DNA of 30,626 bases from a virus, in the IMG/VR virus record IMGVR_UViG_3300042569_000089, positions 1 through 30,626 of that record; one strand, 5' to 3'. The translations under genes and the position numbers were made by a program. The notes under the pieces were generated by a model. The model saw nothing but the letters and a program-made list of their open reading frames with translations, was not told the origin of the DNA and did no database searches. Below, piece after piece: positions 15,224 to 23,092 of the stretch; the first letter of the stretch is position 1, and each line of letters opens with the position of its first letter.

Positions 15224-15231
15224 CAAACATA
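15224..15231 (-). promoter_or_regulatory. Minus-strand -7 element
   Basis: On the minus strand this reads TATGTTTG, fitting TAnnTTTG, 14 bases before the ATG of the first minus gene. No TTG lies at the usual 17-23 spacing, so the -33 part is weak. It is the most likely promoter for the minus-strand pair. Confidence 0.45.
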
Positions 15232-15287
15232 ATTGAAAAATACAACAAAGAAAAATACAATTAGTTTTTATTTATATAAACCAACTT

Positions 15288-15644
15288 ATGAACACTACAA
15301 AATCAGTTTACGACAGATTATTTAAAGAAGAGGCTACTGAGCTTGCTTCCCACAAAGTTGAGTTAGGTGCTATTGACGATTTGCAAAACAAATTTAAAGC
15401 AATCGCAGCTAAAGCACCAAAACTTAAAGACCAAATTGTAAAACTCGCTTCAGAGCTTTCAGGTGTTGCAGGTGATTTGGGTAAATTACAATCTGACTTT
15501 GTTAAACTACAAGCAATGGCTAAAGAACTTGGTGCGGATAGTGTTGAGTTAACTGCTAAAACTCTTGCTGAAACTACAGGTAATTTTAGTTCTGATTGGG
15601 GTAAAGCAGCAACAAACATATCTAACGCTGCTAAAACAATTTAA
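15288..15644 (+). CDS. Putative head accessory protein, coiled coil
   Basis: 118 residues, almost all helix-forming (LFKEEATELASHKVELGAI, KLKDQIVKLASELSGV, KLQSDFVKLQAMAKELG), with heptad-like spacing of Leu and Ala. No cysteine, membrane segment or enzyme motif. It is first after the minus-strand cassette and 13 bases before the scaffold gene. It could be a second scaffold or a decoration protein; both are inference. No TAnnTTTG promoter lies directly upstream, so its transcription may depend on the phage sigma factor. Confidence 0.6.
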   Translation: MNTTKSVYDRLFKEEATELASHKVELGAIDDLQNKFKAIAAKAPKLKDQIVKLASELSGVAGDLGKLQSDFVKLQAMAKELGADSVELTAKTLAETTGNFSSDWGKAATNISNAAKTI

Positions 15645-15657
15645 TAAATAAAAACAA

Positions 15658-16254
15658 ATGAACGAAAAATCAATCTTAAACAAAGTCCGCACACTTTTAG
15701 GTTTAGAAGTGAAGTTGGAAACTATGCGCCTTTCGGACGGAGTATCTATGCTTGAAGCAGATGCTTTTGAAGCAGGTCAACCTGTGTTTATCCTAACGGA
15801 AGACGAACAACGTATCCCTGTTCCTGTAGGAGAATACGAATTAGAGGATATGCGTATCCTTGTAGTTATCGAAGAAGGTGTAATTGCCGAAGTTCGTGAA
15901 GCTGCAGAAGTGGAAGAAGAAGTAGAAGTAGAAGCTCCTGAAGTAGAAGAGGAAGTTGAGGCTGCTACTGAAACTGCTCCACAAGCTAAAAAAATCGTTG
16001 AGTCTATCGTTAAAGAATCTTTCTTTAGCGAAATCGAAGCACTTAAAAAAGAGAACGAAGAATTGAAAGCGAAACTTTCAGCACAAACTACTGAGGTTGC
16101 AGAAGAAGTTGCACCGGTAGAATTAAGCGAAGAGCCTAAGCCGATTTCTTTCAATCCTGAAAACACACAAGCTACTGACGTATTCAAGTTCGCTTCTAAA
16201 AGAAACGCAACTACTATGGATAGCGTATTATCAAGAATTTCAAACATTAAATAA
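15658..16254 (+). CDS. Putative scaffolding protein
   Basis: 198 residues. The N-terminal beta domain (SDGVSMLEADAFEAGQPVFIL ... PVPVGEYELEDMRILVV) is followed by a Glu-Val-rich stretch (about 81-102), a coiled coil (EIEALKKENEELKAKLS, about 124-141) and a lysine-containing C-terminus ending TTMDSVLSRISNIK. It lies just 9 bases before the major capsid gene, the usual place for scaffold. The acidic middle and coiled coil fit a scaffold removed during maturation by the XkdF-like protease. No sequence family is certain. Confidence 0.6.
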   Translation: MNEKSILNKVRTLLGLEVKLETMRLSDGVSMLEADAFEAGQPVFILTEDEQRIPVPVGEYELEDMRILVVIEEGVIAEVREAAEVEEEVEVEAPEVEEEVEAATETAPQAKKIVESIVKESFFSEIEALKKENEELKAKLSAQTTEVAEEVAPVELSEEPKPISFNPENTQATDVFKFASKRNATTMDSVLSRISNIK

Positions 16255-16263
16255 TTTAATAAA

Positions 16264-17214
16264 ATGGCAACAACAACTTCAATTACTACTACTTACGCAG
16301 GCGAGTTCGCAGGTAAGTACATTGCTGCAGCTTTATTGTCTGCTCCAACCCTTGACAAAGGCGGTATCACTATCATGCCTAACGTTAAGTACAAACAAGT
16401 TATCAAACGTGTAGCTACTGATGGTATCATCAAGAACGCTACTTGTGATTTCGACCCTACGTCTACAATCACTTTGACTGAGCGTATCCTTCAACCTGAG
16501 TATTTCCAAGTTAACTTACAACTTTGTAAAACTGACTTCCGTTCAGATTGGGATGCTATCCAAATGGGTTACTCTGCATTTGATACCCTTCCTAAATCTT
16601 TCGCTGACTTCTTGATTGCACACGCTGCTGAGAAAGTTGCTGCAGGTATGGAAACTTCAATTTGGCAAGGTGTTAACGCTACTGCAGGTGAGTTCGCAGG
16701 TATCATGACACAATTGACTACTGATGCGTCTTTGCCATCAGGTCAAGAAGTTGCAGGTACTACCGTTACTGCCGCTAACGTAATCACTGAGCTTGGTAAA
16801 ATCGTTGACGCTTGTCCTGCTGCTCTTTACGGAAAAGAAGACTTGACACTTTACGTTTCTTCTAACATCTATCGTGCTTATGTTCGTGCATTGGGTGGTT
16901 TCGCTGCTTCAGGTGTAGGTGCAAATGGTTACGACAACAAAGGTACAAACCAACAACTTGGTGATGTTTACTTTGATGGTGTTCGTGTATTCATGGCTAA
17001 CGGTCTTGCTAACAACACTGCATTGTTGACTCAAAAATCTAACCTTTACTTTGCTACAGGTCTTTTGAATGACATGAACGAAGTTAAAGTATTAGACATG
17101 GGCGACCTTGATGGTTCACAAAATGTTCGTGTAATTCTCCGTTTTTCAGCAGATGCTAAATACGGCTTTGCTCAAGATGTTGTTACTTACGGAATCACAA
17201 ACTCTGCTAACTAA
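16264..17214 (+). CDS. Major capsid protein (HK97-like)
   Basis: 316 residues with a Thr/Ser-rich N-terminus, DKGGITIMPNVKYKQVIKRV, a central QPEYFQVNLQLCKTDFRSDW segment, helical FADFLIAHAAEKVAAGMETSIWQG and a beta-rich C-terminus (LTLYVSSNIYRAYVRALGG; FDGVRVFMANGLANNT). Size, order after protease and scaffold, and its own terminator identify it as capsid. Codon use is notably biased to fewer codons (GGT, GCT, AAC, CGT), as in highly expressed proteins. The HK97 fold is inferred. Confidence 0.85.
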   Translation: MATTTSITTTYAGEFAGKYIAAALLSAPTLDKGGITIMPNVKYKQVIKRVATDGIIKNATCDFDPTSTITLTERILQPEYFQVNLQLCKTDFRSDWDAIQMGYSAFDTLPKSFADFLIAHAAEKVAAGMETSIWQGVNATAGEFAGIMTQLTTDASLPSGQEVAGTTVTAANVITELGKIVDACPAALYGKEDLTLYVSSNIYRAYVRALGGFAASGVGANGYDNKGTNQQLGDVYFDGVRVFMANGLANNTALLTQKSNLYFATGLLNDMNEVKVLDMGDLDGSQNVRVILRFSADAKYGFAQDVVTYGITNSAN

Positions 17215-17236
17215 TCTTAGCTGAACTTAAATAATC

Positions 17237-17265
17237 GGGGAGGGGTATACGCTCCTCCCTTTTTT
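17237..17265 (+). terminator. Terminator after major capsid gene
   Basis: GGGAGG (17238-17243) pairs with CCTCCC (17254-17259), followed by TTTTTT. It lies in the 73-base gap before the next gene. No host-type promoter follows, so it probably only reduces readthrough. Confidence 0.8.
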
Positions 17266-17287
17266 ATAACATTTAAAATCTAAAAAT

Positions 17288-17851
17288 ATGTCTTGTGATT
17301 TAGCAAATGGTCGCTTAGAAGTATGTAAAGATGCCGTTGGTGGTATTGAAACGGTATACTTCATTAACTATGGTGACTTTAACCCTGAAGTAGACGTTGC
17401 CTATGTAGCCGGTACTGATACTATCGACACTATCGCCAACGTAACTTCCCTATACAAATACGAACTCAAAGGAACAAACTCTTTTGAGCAAGTTGTAACC
17501 TCTTCCCGTGAGAACGGAACTACATTCGTTGAGCAAACTTTAACAATGACTTTGAAAAAGCAAGATGCTACTACACACAAGTCGGTTAAATTGTTAGCTT
17601 ACGGACGTCCACAAATTGTAGTTCGCAACCGCAACAACCAATTCTTCCTTATGGGTCTCGAGCATGGTGCCGAGTTGACTACTGCAAACGTGTCAAATGG
17701 TACTGCAATGGGCGACCTTAATGGTTACACTTTGACTTTCGTAGCTCAAGAAACTTTGCTTGCTAATCTTCTTGACTGCACATCTGAGGCAGGTCTTACA
17801 GGTTCAGCAGGTGATGTCTTTGGTGCAACAACTACTATTGTAACTGCTTAA
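17288..17851 (+). CDS. Major tail protein
   Basis: 187 residues, beta-rich, with LYKYELKGTNSFEQVVTSS, ENGTTFVEQTLTMTLKKQD and AYGRPQIVVRNRNNQFFLMG. These fit the tail-tube proteins of Bacteroidetes siphophages. It sits alone between two terminators, a common setting for an abundant structural protein, and directly after the capsid gene. Codon use resembles the capsid gene. Tail-tube identity is well supported by position, less so by direct sequence match. Confidence 0.72.
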   Translation: MSCDLANGRLEVCKDAVGGIETVYFINYGDFNPEVDVAYVAGTDTIDTIANVTSLYKYELKGTNSFEQVVTSSRENGTTFVEQTLTMTLKKQDATTHKSVKLLAYGRPQIVVRNRNNQFFLMGLEHGAELTTANVSNGTAMGDLNGYTLTFVAQETLLANLLDCTSEAGLTGSAGDVFGATTTIVTA

Positions 17852-17874
17852 TCGTTTTCTTCATAGCGTGTGAG

Positions 17875-17899
17875 AAGGGTGGCTTTGGCTGCCCTTTTT
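17875..17899 (+). terminator. Terminator after major tail gene
   Basis: AAGGGTGGC (17875-17883) pairs with GCTGCCCTT (17888-17896) with two G-U pairs, loop TTTG, then TTTTT. The sequence CATAGCGT (17862-17869) just before it recurs before the terminator at 24601. Confidence 0.8.
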
Positions 17900-17938
17900 G
17901 CTTTTAAAACAAAATACATTGCTGTTAGTTAATTTAAT

Positions 17939-18268
17939 ATGATTGTACTAACCACATCTACATCAGCTCAGACGTTTTCTTTTATCCCGAGAGATACACC
18001 TACCTCAATGGTTTTGACTGATGACCAAACAAACGTACCGGCTACAATAGCTATCACATCACAAACGTCAGGAAACTACGTTAACACAATCACCGCAGAA
18101 TTTGATTTAATTGAAGGTCATTTTTATGACTTGGTATTGTACAAAAACACGGACATCGTTTACAAGGATAGAATCTTTTGTACTGACCAAAACATCGTTT
18201 CATTTTCCGTAAACAACGGAGAGTATACATCTAACACCACCACAAATACGTTCATAGTTTATGAGTAA
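17939..18268 (+). CDS. Conserved structural protein, 109 aa
   Basis: Beta-rich, Thr-rich protein: TSAQTFSFIPRDTPTSM, LTDDQTNVPATIAI, then GHFYDLVLYKNTDIVYKDRIF, with the end EYTSNTTTNTFIVYE. This layout recurs beside portal genes in Flavobacterium-type phages. Its end overlaps the portal start by 8 bases. It is probably a small head or tail structural protein, but no specific function is assigned. Confidence 0.6.
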   Translation: MIVLTTSTSAQTFSFIPRDTPTSMVLTDDQTNVPATIAITSQTSGNYVNTITAEFDLIEGHFYDLVLYKNTDIVYKDRIFCTDQNIVSFSVNNGEYTSNTTTNTFIVYE

Positions 18269-20036
18269 CAACGTACACGTCTTAAATCTATCGGCTTACA
18301 CTACTCCTGTTATTCAGGAGAGCAAACGTGATGCTTGGGTAGATTACGGAGAAGACAACAATTACTACCAATTCCTATTGGATAGATACACGAACAGCAC
18401 CACCAACAATGCAATCATCAACAACATTACACGTTTAATTTACGGACGTGGTTTGTCTGCAGTAGATGCTTCTCGTAAGCCTAATGAGTACGCTCAGGCT
18501 ATGGCTATGTTCTCAAAAGAATGTTTACGCAAAATTGCTATTGACCGCAAGATGCTTGGTCAGTTCGCTATTCAAGTACACTACAACGACAAGCACGATA
18601 GAATCCTAAAGGCTTTCCATATGCCGGTGAACTTGTTGCGTGCTGAGAAATGCAATAAAGACGGAGAAATTGAAGCGTACTACTATTCGGACGATTGGAC
18701 TGATGTAAAGAAATATCCACCTGTAAGAATCCCTGCTTACGGATATTCTAAAGATAAGATTGAGATTCTATTCTCAAAGCCTTACGCAGTTGGTATGAAG
18801 TATTACGCTTACCCTGACTATCAAGGTGCAGTTCCTTACGCACTATTGGAAGAGGAAATTGCTGATTACTTGATTAATGAGGTTCAAAACGGATTCTCAG
18901 GAACTAAGGTAGTCAACTTCAACAACGGAGTGCCTACTGAGGAGCAGCAATCTATCATCACAAACAAGGTTTTAAGCAAGCTGACAGGCTCTAAAGGTCA
19001 GAAAGTAATCGTAGCGTTCAATGACAACATGGACACGAAAACTACAGTAGACGATTTACCTTTAAACGATGCTCCTGAACACTACACATATTTAAGTGAG
19101 GAGTGTATGCGTAAAATCATGCTAGGCCACAACGTTACATCACCGCTACTTTTTGGTATTGCAGGCGCTAACGGATTTAGTTCTAACGCTGATGAGCTTC
19201 AAAACTCGTTTATCTTGTTTAACAACATGGTAATTAAACCGCTTCAGGACGAAATACTTGAAGCCTTAGACACTATTTTGTCTTACAACGGCATATCCCT
19301 CAATTTATTCTTTAAGACGCTTAAACCGCTTGAATTTACGGATTTAGAAAACGCTCAAAACCAAGAACAAGTAGCTGAAGAAACAGGAACTGAACTAAGC
19401 AAACACAATCACCTGAGTAAAGACGTTGCAAAAGCGTTGATTGAACTCGGTGAAGAGCCTGAAGCTAATTGGCTTCTAATAGACGAAGCACCTGTAGACT
19501 ATGACTTGGACGATTCGGAGAATGAAATGCTCTCTAAAGACCTTAAAAAGAGCTTATTTTCAAAGTTAGTTGAGCTTGTAAGCACAGGCGATGCACGTCC
19601 TAACATCACATCACGACAAGATAAGGTAATTGACGGAATCAAGTTTATTACTCGCTATGTTTATCAAGGTGAGACCGGTGGTAAGAGTGGAAAGGCTAGA
19701 GACTTTTGTACTGAGATGATAGAAGCAAAAAAAATCTATCGCAAAGAGGATATCCAAAAAATGAGCAGTCAACAAGTGAACGCAGGATTTGGTCCTAGAG
19801 GCGCTGCTACTTATGACATTTGGTTGTACAAAGGCGGTGCAAATTGTCACCATAGATGGAACAAACAAGTCTATGCAACTTTCTCAGGTAAGGCATTGAA
19901 CATAGGTAGCAAAGAATTAAAGCAAGTGGCAGTCCGTAAAGCTGAGAAATTAGGCTACGTTGTCAAGAATGAGGCTTTGGTTTCTACACGTCCTATTGAC
20001 ACACCAACGAGAGGTTACTTACCTAAAAACGATTAA
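18261..20036 (+). CDS. Portal protein with C-terminal extra domain
   Basis: 591 residues. Residues about 1-380 fit an HK97-type portal: DAWVDYGEDNNYYQFLLDRY, IINNITRLIYGRGLS, NLLRAEKCNKDGEIEAYYYS, LGHNVTSPLLFGIAG and ADELQNSFILFNNMVIKPLQ. After an acidic linker, residues about 455-550 form a second region with FITRYVYQGET, ARDFCTEMIEAKKIYRKEDI, WLYKGGANCHHRW (C529, H530, H531), possibly metal-binding. Portals make the DNA gate of the head. The position after the major tail gene is unusual. The extra domain may be a fused minor head protein (inference). Confidence 0.75.
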   Translation: MSNNVHVLNLSAYTTPVIQESKRDAWVDYGEDNNYYQFLLDRYTNSTTNNAIINNITRLIYGRGLSAVDASRKPNEYAQAMAMFSKECLRKIAIDRKMLGQFAIQVHYNDKHDRILKAFHMPVNLLRAEKCNKDGEIEAYYYSDDWTDVKKYPPVRIPAYGYSKDKIEILFSKPYAVGMKYYAYPDYQGAVPYALLEEEIADYLINEVQNGFSGTKVVNFNNGVPTEEQQSIITNKVLSKLTGSKGQKVIVAFNDNMDTKTTVDDLPLNDAPEHYTYLSEECMRKIMLGHNVTSPLLFGIAGANGFSSNADELQNSFILFNNMVIKPLQDEILEALDTILSYNGISLNLFFKTLKPLEFTDLENAQNQEQVAEETGTELSKHNHLSKDVAKALIELGEEPEANWLLIDEAPVDYDLDDSENEMLSKDLKKSLFSKLVELVSTGDARPNITSRQDKVIDGIKFITRYVYQGETGGKSGKARDFCTEMIEAKKIYRKEDIQKMSSQQVNAGFGPRGAATYDIWLYKGGANCHHRWNKQVYATFSGKALNIGSKELKQVAVRKAEKLGYVVKNEALVSTRPIDTPTRGYLPKND

Positions 20037-20038
20037 TA

Positions 20039-20539
20039 ATGGCAACTGCACTACTTATAACACGAGACGATTTGGTGAGGTTTACTGCGGTGAATGGCAA
20101 CGTAGATACTGACAAGTTCATTCAGTTCATTAAAATCGCTCAGGACATTCACATTCAAAACTACTTAGGCACTAAGTTACTTCAGAAGATACAGGCTGAT
20201 ATTATCGCAGGTACGCTTACCGGTAACTACGAAAACTTAGTTGAGACGTATGTAAAGCCTATGCTGATTCATTGGGCGATGGTTGAATACTTACCTTTCG
20301 CAGCTTACACAATCGCTAACAAAGGTGTCTATAAACATTCGTCTGAGAACTCTGAAAACGTAGAGAAAAACGAAGTAGATTTCTTGATTGAGAAAGAACG
20401 TCAGATTGCGCAGCACTACACGGAGCGTTTCATTGATTACATTGTATTTAGAAATGACTTGTTTCCTGAGTACACTACAAACTCTAACGGGGATATGTAC
20501 CCTGATACAGCAAATAATTACACCGGGTGGTACATATGA
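20039..20539 (+). CDS. Head-tail connector or adaptor protein
   Basis: 166 residues starting 2 bases after the portal stop. Helical and well ordered: LITRDDLVRFTAVNGN, IQFIKIAQDIHIQNYLGTKL, ENLVETYVKPMLIHWAMVEYL, DFLIEKERQIAQHYTERFI. This is the arrangement of connector proteins that follow the portal in Bacteroidetes phages (I recall a family DUF6712, not verified). It likely joins the portal to the tail. The following tiny gene overlaps its stop. Confidence 0.65.
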   Translation: MATALLITRDDLVRFTAVNGNVDTDKFIQFIKIAQDIHIQNYLGTKLLQKIQADIIAGTLTGNYENLVETYVKPMLIHWAMVEYLPFAAYTIANKGVYKHSSENSENVEKNEVDFLIEKERQIAQHYTERFIDYIVFRNDLFPEYTTNSNGDMYPDTANNYTGWYI

Positions 20540-20634
20540 AAACACGAACTAAGGTAGGAACTTACAAACCAAAAGAAGAAAACATTGAGAAACTCCGTGT
20601 TTTTCTAACTAAACTTATAAAAGATGGCAAATAG
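20536..20634 (+). CDS. Very small hypothetical protein, 32 aa
   Basis: ATG overlaps the preceding stop (ATGA) and its own end overlaps the next start by 11 bases, which supports it as a translated link in the operon. It is basic: MKTRTKVGTYKPKEE then KLRVFLTKLIKDGK. No known family. Confidence 0.45.
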   Translation: MKTRTKVGTYKPKEENIEKLRVFLTKLIKDGK

Positions 20635-21529
20635 CAACGGATGGGGAGATGGCGCAGCGAACAACGCAATAGGTTGGGGTCAAGGCGCAAACAACGCAAT
20701 TGCTTGGGGTGATTCTCACGCTAAATCTTGGGCAGGCGCTACTGACATTGTAGGTATTGATGCAGACGCTCAGGCGTTCATTACTGCTGCTGCTATAACT
20801 GACCCTATTCAGATTAACGCAATCAACACTTTGGTTGAAGGCATGAAGACTGACGGAATTTGGACTAAAATGAAAGCCATCTATCCGTTTGTTGGTGGAA
20901 CTGCATCAACTCACAAATACAACCTTAAAGACCCTCGTGATTTAGATGCAGCTTTCAGATTAGTATTCAACGGAGGATGGACGCATTCAAGTAATGGTGC
21001 TACTCCTAATGGAACTAATGGATTTGCTGATACGAAGTTTAATAATCAAGGAAATTGGACTGCTACCTCAAATGGTTCAATTGGTGTTAATATAGCAACA
21101 AATCCAACTGCAGGAATTCAGTGTGATATGGGTTCAGGAAATGGTGCTGACGGTTCTAATTCATCAATAATTTATTCACGTTTTGTAGGAGATGTTTACT
21201 ATGCGGGATTGAATTGTACGTCTGTAATTCTTGGAAATGCAAATACATCTTCAATAGGTTTGTTTGTAACTTCAAGACTAAACACAACCCAACATTCATT
21301 ATACAAAAGAGGTTCAAGCACTATTAATAGCACCGCAACAAATGCTATTGGTGGAAATCCTAATAGAACTTTTTATATTGGAGCGGCAAATAGTACCGTA
21401 ACAGGTAATGCCTCAAACTATTCAGATAGAAGATATAACTACAGTTTTATTGGTGATGGATTGACTCAAAGTGAAGTTGATTTATACTATGCAAGAATTA
21501 CAACATTTAATACTGCTCTATCAAGATGA
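20624..21529 (+). CDS. Putative receptor-binding or lectin-like virion protein
   Basis: 301 residues. The N-terminus has a repeated motif, NGWGDGAANNAIGWGQ followed by ANNAIAWGDSHAKSWAG, resembling a capsid or tail attachment signal. A helical middle (AFITAAAITDPIQINAI; MKTDGIWTKMKAIYPFVGG) leads to a Ser/Asn/Gly-rich C-terminal part like a concanavalin A-type jelly roll, ending LTQSEVDLYYARITTFN. Proteins with this layout occur in flavobacterial phages. It could bind host glycans. It is followed by a gene overlapping its stop (ATGA). Confidence 0.6.
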   Translation: MANSNGWGDGAANNAIGWGQGANNAIAWGDSHAKSWAGATDIVGIDADAQAFITAAAITDPIQINAINTLVEGMKTDGIWTKMKAIYPFVGGTASTHKYNLKDPRDLDAAFRLVFNGGWTHSSNGATPNGTNGFADTKFNNQGNWTATSNGSIGVNIATNPTAGIQCDMGSGNGADGSNSSIIYSRFVGDVYYAGLNCTSVILGNANTSSIGLFVTSRLNTTQHSLYKRGSSTINSTATNAIGGNPNRTFYIGAANSTVTGNASNYSDRRYNYSFIGDGLTQSEVDLYYARITTFNTALSR

Positions 21530-21783
21530 TAACTTACAACACAAAAGATTTAACTGACATTGATGTAACAACCTTGGTCGGACTATTGACTGAGGTACAA
21601 AAAGACGAATTAGTCGGAGTTTACTACTCCGATGATTCTATCTACAACCCTATTCAGGACATCGACAACAATTGGGTCATCTCAGTAGAGGAGATGCTTT
21701 ACACGACCAATCCTGATACGTTGTGGGTGAAAGACCTTGAGCTGATTGAGTACAAACCGAAACCATCACCAAGTCCGTTCTAA
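21526..21783 (+). CDS. Small structural accessory protein, 85 aa
   Basis: ATGA overlap with the preceding gene. Acidic, beta-rich (LTDIDVTTLVGLLTEVQKD; DELVGVYYSDDSIYNPIQ), with a C-terminal Pro/Lys tail KPKPSPSPF. Its place directly after the lectin-like gene suggests a partner or chaperone for that protein, but nothing specific is recognised. Confidence 0.6.
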   Translation: MITYNTKDLTDIDVTTLVGLLTEVQKDELVGVYYSDDSIYNPIQDIDNNWVISVEEMLYTTNPDTLWVKDLELIEYKPKPSPSPF

Positions 21784-21941
21784 TGAGACATAAAGATGCA
21801 ATAGGTTCAATGTACTTCGTGTGTGGCTATGCTGCGTGTATGGCTCTTATATTCGAAGGAGAACACGTTTACCATAAATTACTCGCTGCGGCTTACGGCT
21901 TTTATTTAACGTGGCACATAGTAAATCAATATGAAAACTAA
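21783..21941 (+). CDS. Small membrane protein at head of lysis cassette
   Basis: 52 residues; ATG overlaps the preceding TAA (TAATG) and the end overlaps the holin start by 11 bases. Two hydrophobic stretches (MYFVCGYAACMALIF; LLAAAYGFYLTWHIV) with a short acidic loop predict a two-span protein. It could be a small holin, antiholin or pinholin-like partner of the next gene. No sequence family is recognised, so this is inference from shape and position. Confidence 0.5.
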   Translation: MRHKDAIGSMYFVCGYAACMALIFEGEHVYHKLLAAAYGFYLTWHIVNQYEN

Positions 21942-22353
21942 ATCACTCTTACTCATTTCGATGGTGTCCGTGTTAGCACCCGTCAAACCGATGGTCTTAA
22001 TGGCAATTGCTACTATCGTTCTTGATATGTTCTTTGGTATTTGGCGCAGCGTAAGAAAAAACGGATGGGCTTCAATACGCTCTCGTAGGCTTTCTAACAC
22101 GATTTCTAAGAGCCTTTTGTATAGCGGAGCGATAGTATTTATCTTTTTACTAGAAAAGTACGTCCTAAGCGATTTATTGAGCTATTTTATCTCAGTTGAC
22201 TTGGTGTTGACTAAAGCATTTACTGCGTTCTGCGTTTTCACGGAAGTTAAAAGCATCAACGAATCTTACTTCTCAGTTACCGGTATCAACGTTTGGGATA
22301 AGTTTATTGCCTTTGTTAAGCGTGGTAAAGAGCAAGTAGAAGAATTAAAATGA
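21931..22353 (+). CDS. Phage holin (family 4-like)
   Basis: 140 residues. Hydrophobic segments at about 4-16, 20-38 (VLMAIATIVLDMFFGIW), 62-80 (LLYSGAIVFIFLLEKYV) and 82-105. The DMFFGIWRSVRKNGW.. RSRRLSNTISK pattern between the second and third spans is typical of the phage holin_4/toxin-secretion holins (Cph1 and phi-like). The basic C-terminus is cytoplasmic. The holin permeabilises the inner membrane so the amidase encoded next can act. Well supported by pattern and context. Confidence 0.8.
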   Translation: MKTKSLLLISMVSVLAPVKPMVLMAIATIVLDMFFGIWRSVRKNGWASIRSRRLSNTISKSLLYSGAIVFIFLLEKYVLSDLLSYFISVDLVLTKAFTAFCVFTEVKSINESYFSVTGINVWDKFIAFVKRGKEQVEELK

Positions 22354-22392
22354 CCCCACTCTACTGCTCACTATAGGTGAACACGGAGAATC

Positions 22393-22418
22393 CCCCTGTG
22401 GTACTGCTGCAGGGGTTT
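22393..22418 (+). terminator. Hairpin terminator after holin gene
   Basis: CCCCTG (22393-22398) pairs with CAGGGG (22410-22415), followed by a short T-rich tail TTTATT. The T-run is weak, so termination may be partial; the amidase gene follows 25 bases later. Confidence 0.55.
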
Positions 22419-22442
22419 ATTAATGTCTAAAAAATCTCCAAA

Positions 22443-23090
22443 ATGAAATTAGATATATCCAAAATCAAACAGGTACGGCTCAAAGAAACTCAGTTCTTTG
22501 CAGAGGAAGCCGATAAGACACAAATTTACCTACACCATACAGCAGGAAGCGGCAACGCTGAGGCAGTCAGTCGCTATTGGAACGGCACAAGTGAACGCAT
22601 AGCAACCGCATTTGTAGTTGGTCAAGATGGATTGATTGTGCAATGTTTTAGCTCAAAGCATTGGGCATGGCATTTGGGTATTGACCAAAAAGAATTTAGA
22701 GGACAAGGCGCACCCTACACTAACTTAAACAAAAGTTCGGTTGGTATTGAGGTTTGCAATTGGGGTTACTTGAAAGAAAAAGACGGAAAGTTTTACAACT
22801 ACGTTGGCACTCGTGTACCGGAATCAATGGTAACTACTTTAGATGCACCATACAAAGGGTTTAAACATTGGTATAAATATACGGACGCTCAGATTGAAAG
22901 CACACGTCAACTGCTTGTGTACCTGTGTGAGACTTACGATATCCCTAAAACATACCGTCCTGAAATATTCAGCTTAGACATTGAGGCCTTCAAAAACACG
23001 AAAGGAATCTACACCCACAACTCAGTTCGTAAAGACAAGTCTGACATCTATCCGTGTCCGAGAATGATAGAAATGCTTAAAAACCTGTAA
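22443..23090 (+). CDS. N-acetylmuramoyl-L-alanine amidase (Amidase_2) endolysin
   Basis: 215 residues. The zinc amidase core shows LHHTAGS (His31-32), RIATAFVVGQDGLIVQCF, WAWHLG and VGIEVCNWG. The C-terminal site THNSVRKDKSDIYP provides His192, Lys199 and Asp201, in the order H, K-x-D expected for the T7-lysozyme-like family. The enzyme cleaves the amide between MurNAc and L-Ala in peptidoglycan. No signal peptide is seen, so release depends on the holin just upstream. No separate cell-wall-binding domain. Confidence 0.88.
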   Translation: MKLDISKIKQVRLKETQFFAEEADKTQIYLHHTAGSGNAEAVSRYWNGTSERIATAFVVGQDGLIVQCFSSKHWAWHLGIDQKEFRGQGAPYTNLNKSSVGIEVCNWGYLKEKDGKFYNYVGTRVPESMVTTLDAPYKGFKHWYKYTDAQIESTRQLLVYLCETYDIPKTYRPEIFSLDIEAFKNTKGIYTHNSVRKDKSDIYPCPRMIEMLKNL

Positions 23091-23092
23091 TA

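Noticed and set aside
15308-15619. Open frame on the minus strand opposite the coiled-coil gene
   Set aside because: No coupling or promoter, low-complexity Ser/Leu product, and the plus strand encodes a regular helical protein.
15777-16247. Long open frame on the minus strand (156 residues)
   Set aside because: It mirrors the scaffold gene's acidic repeats; the product is Ser/Thr-rich low complexity, and the plus-strand gene is in operon context.
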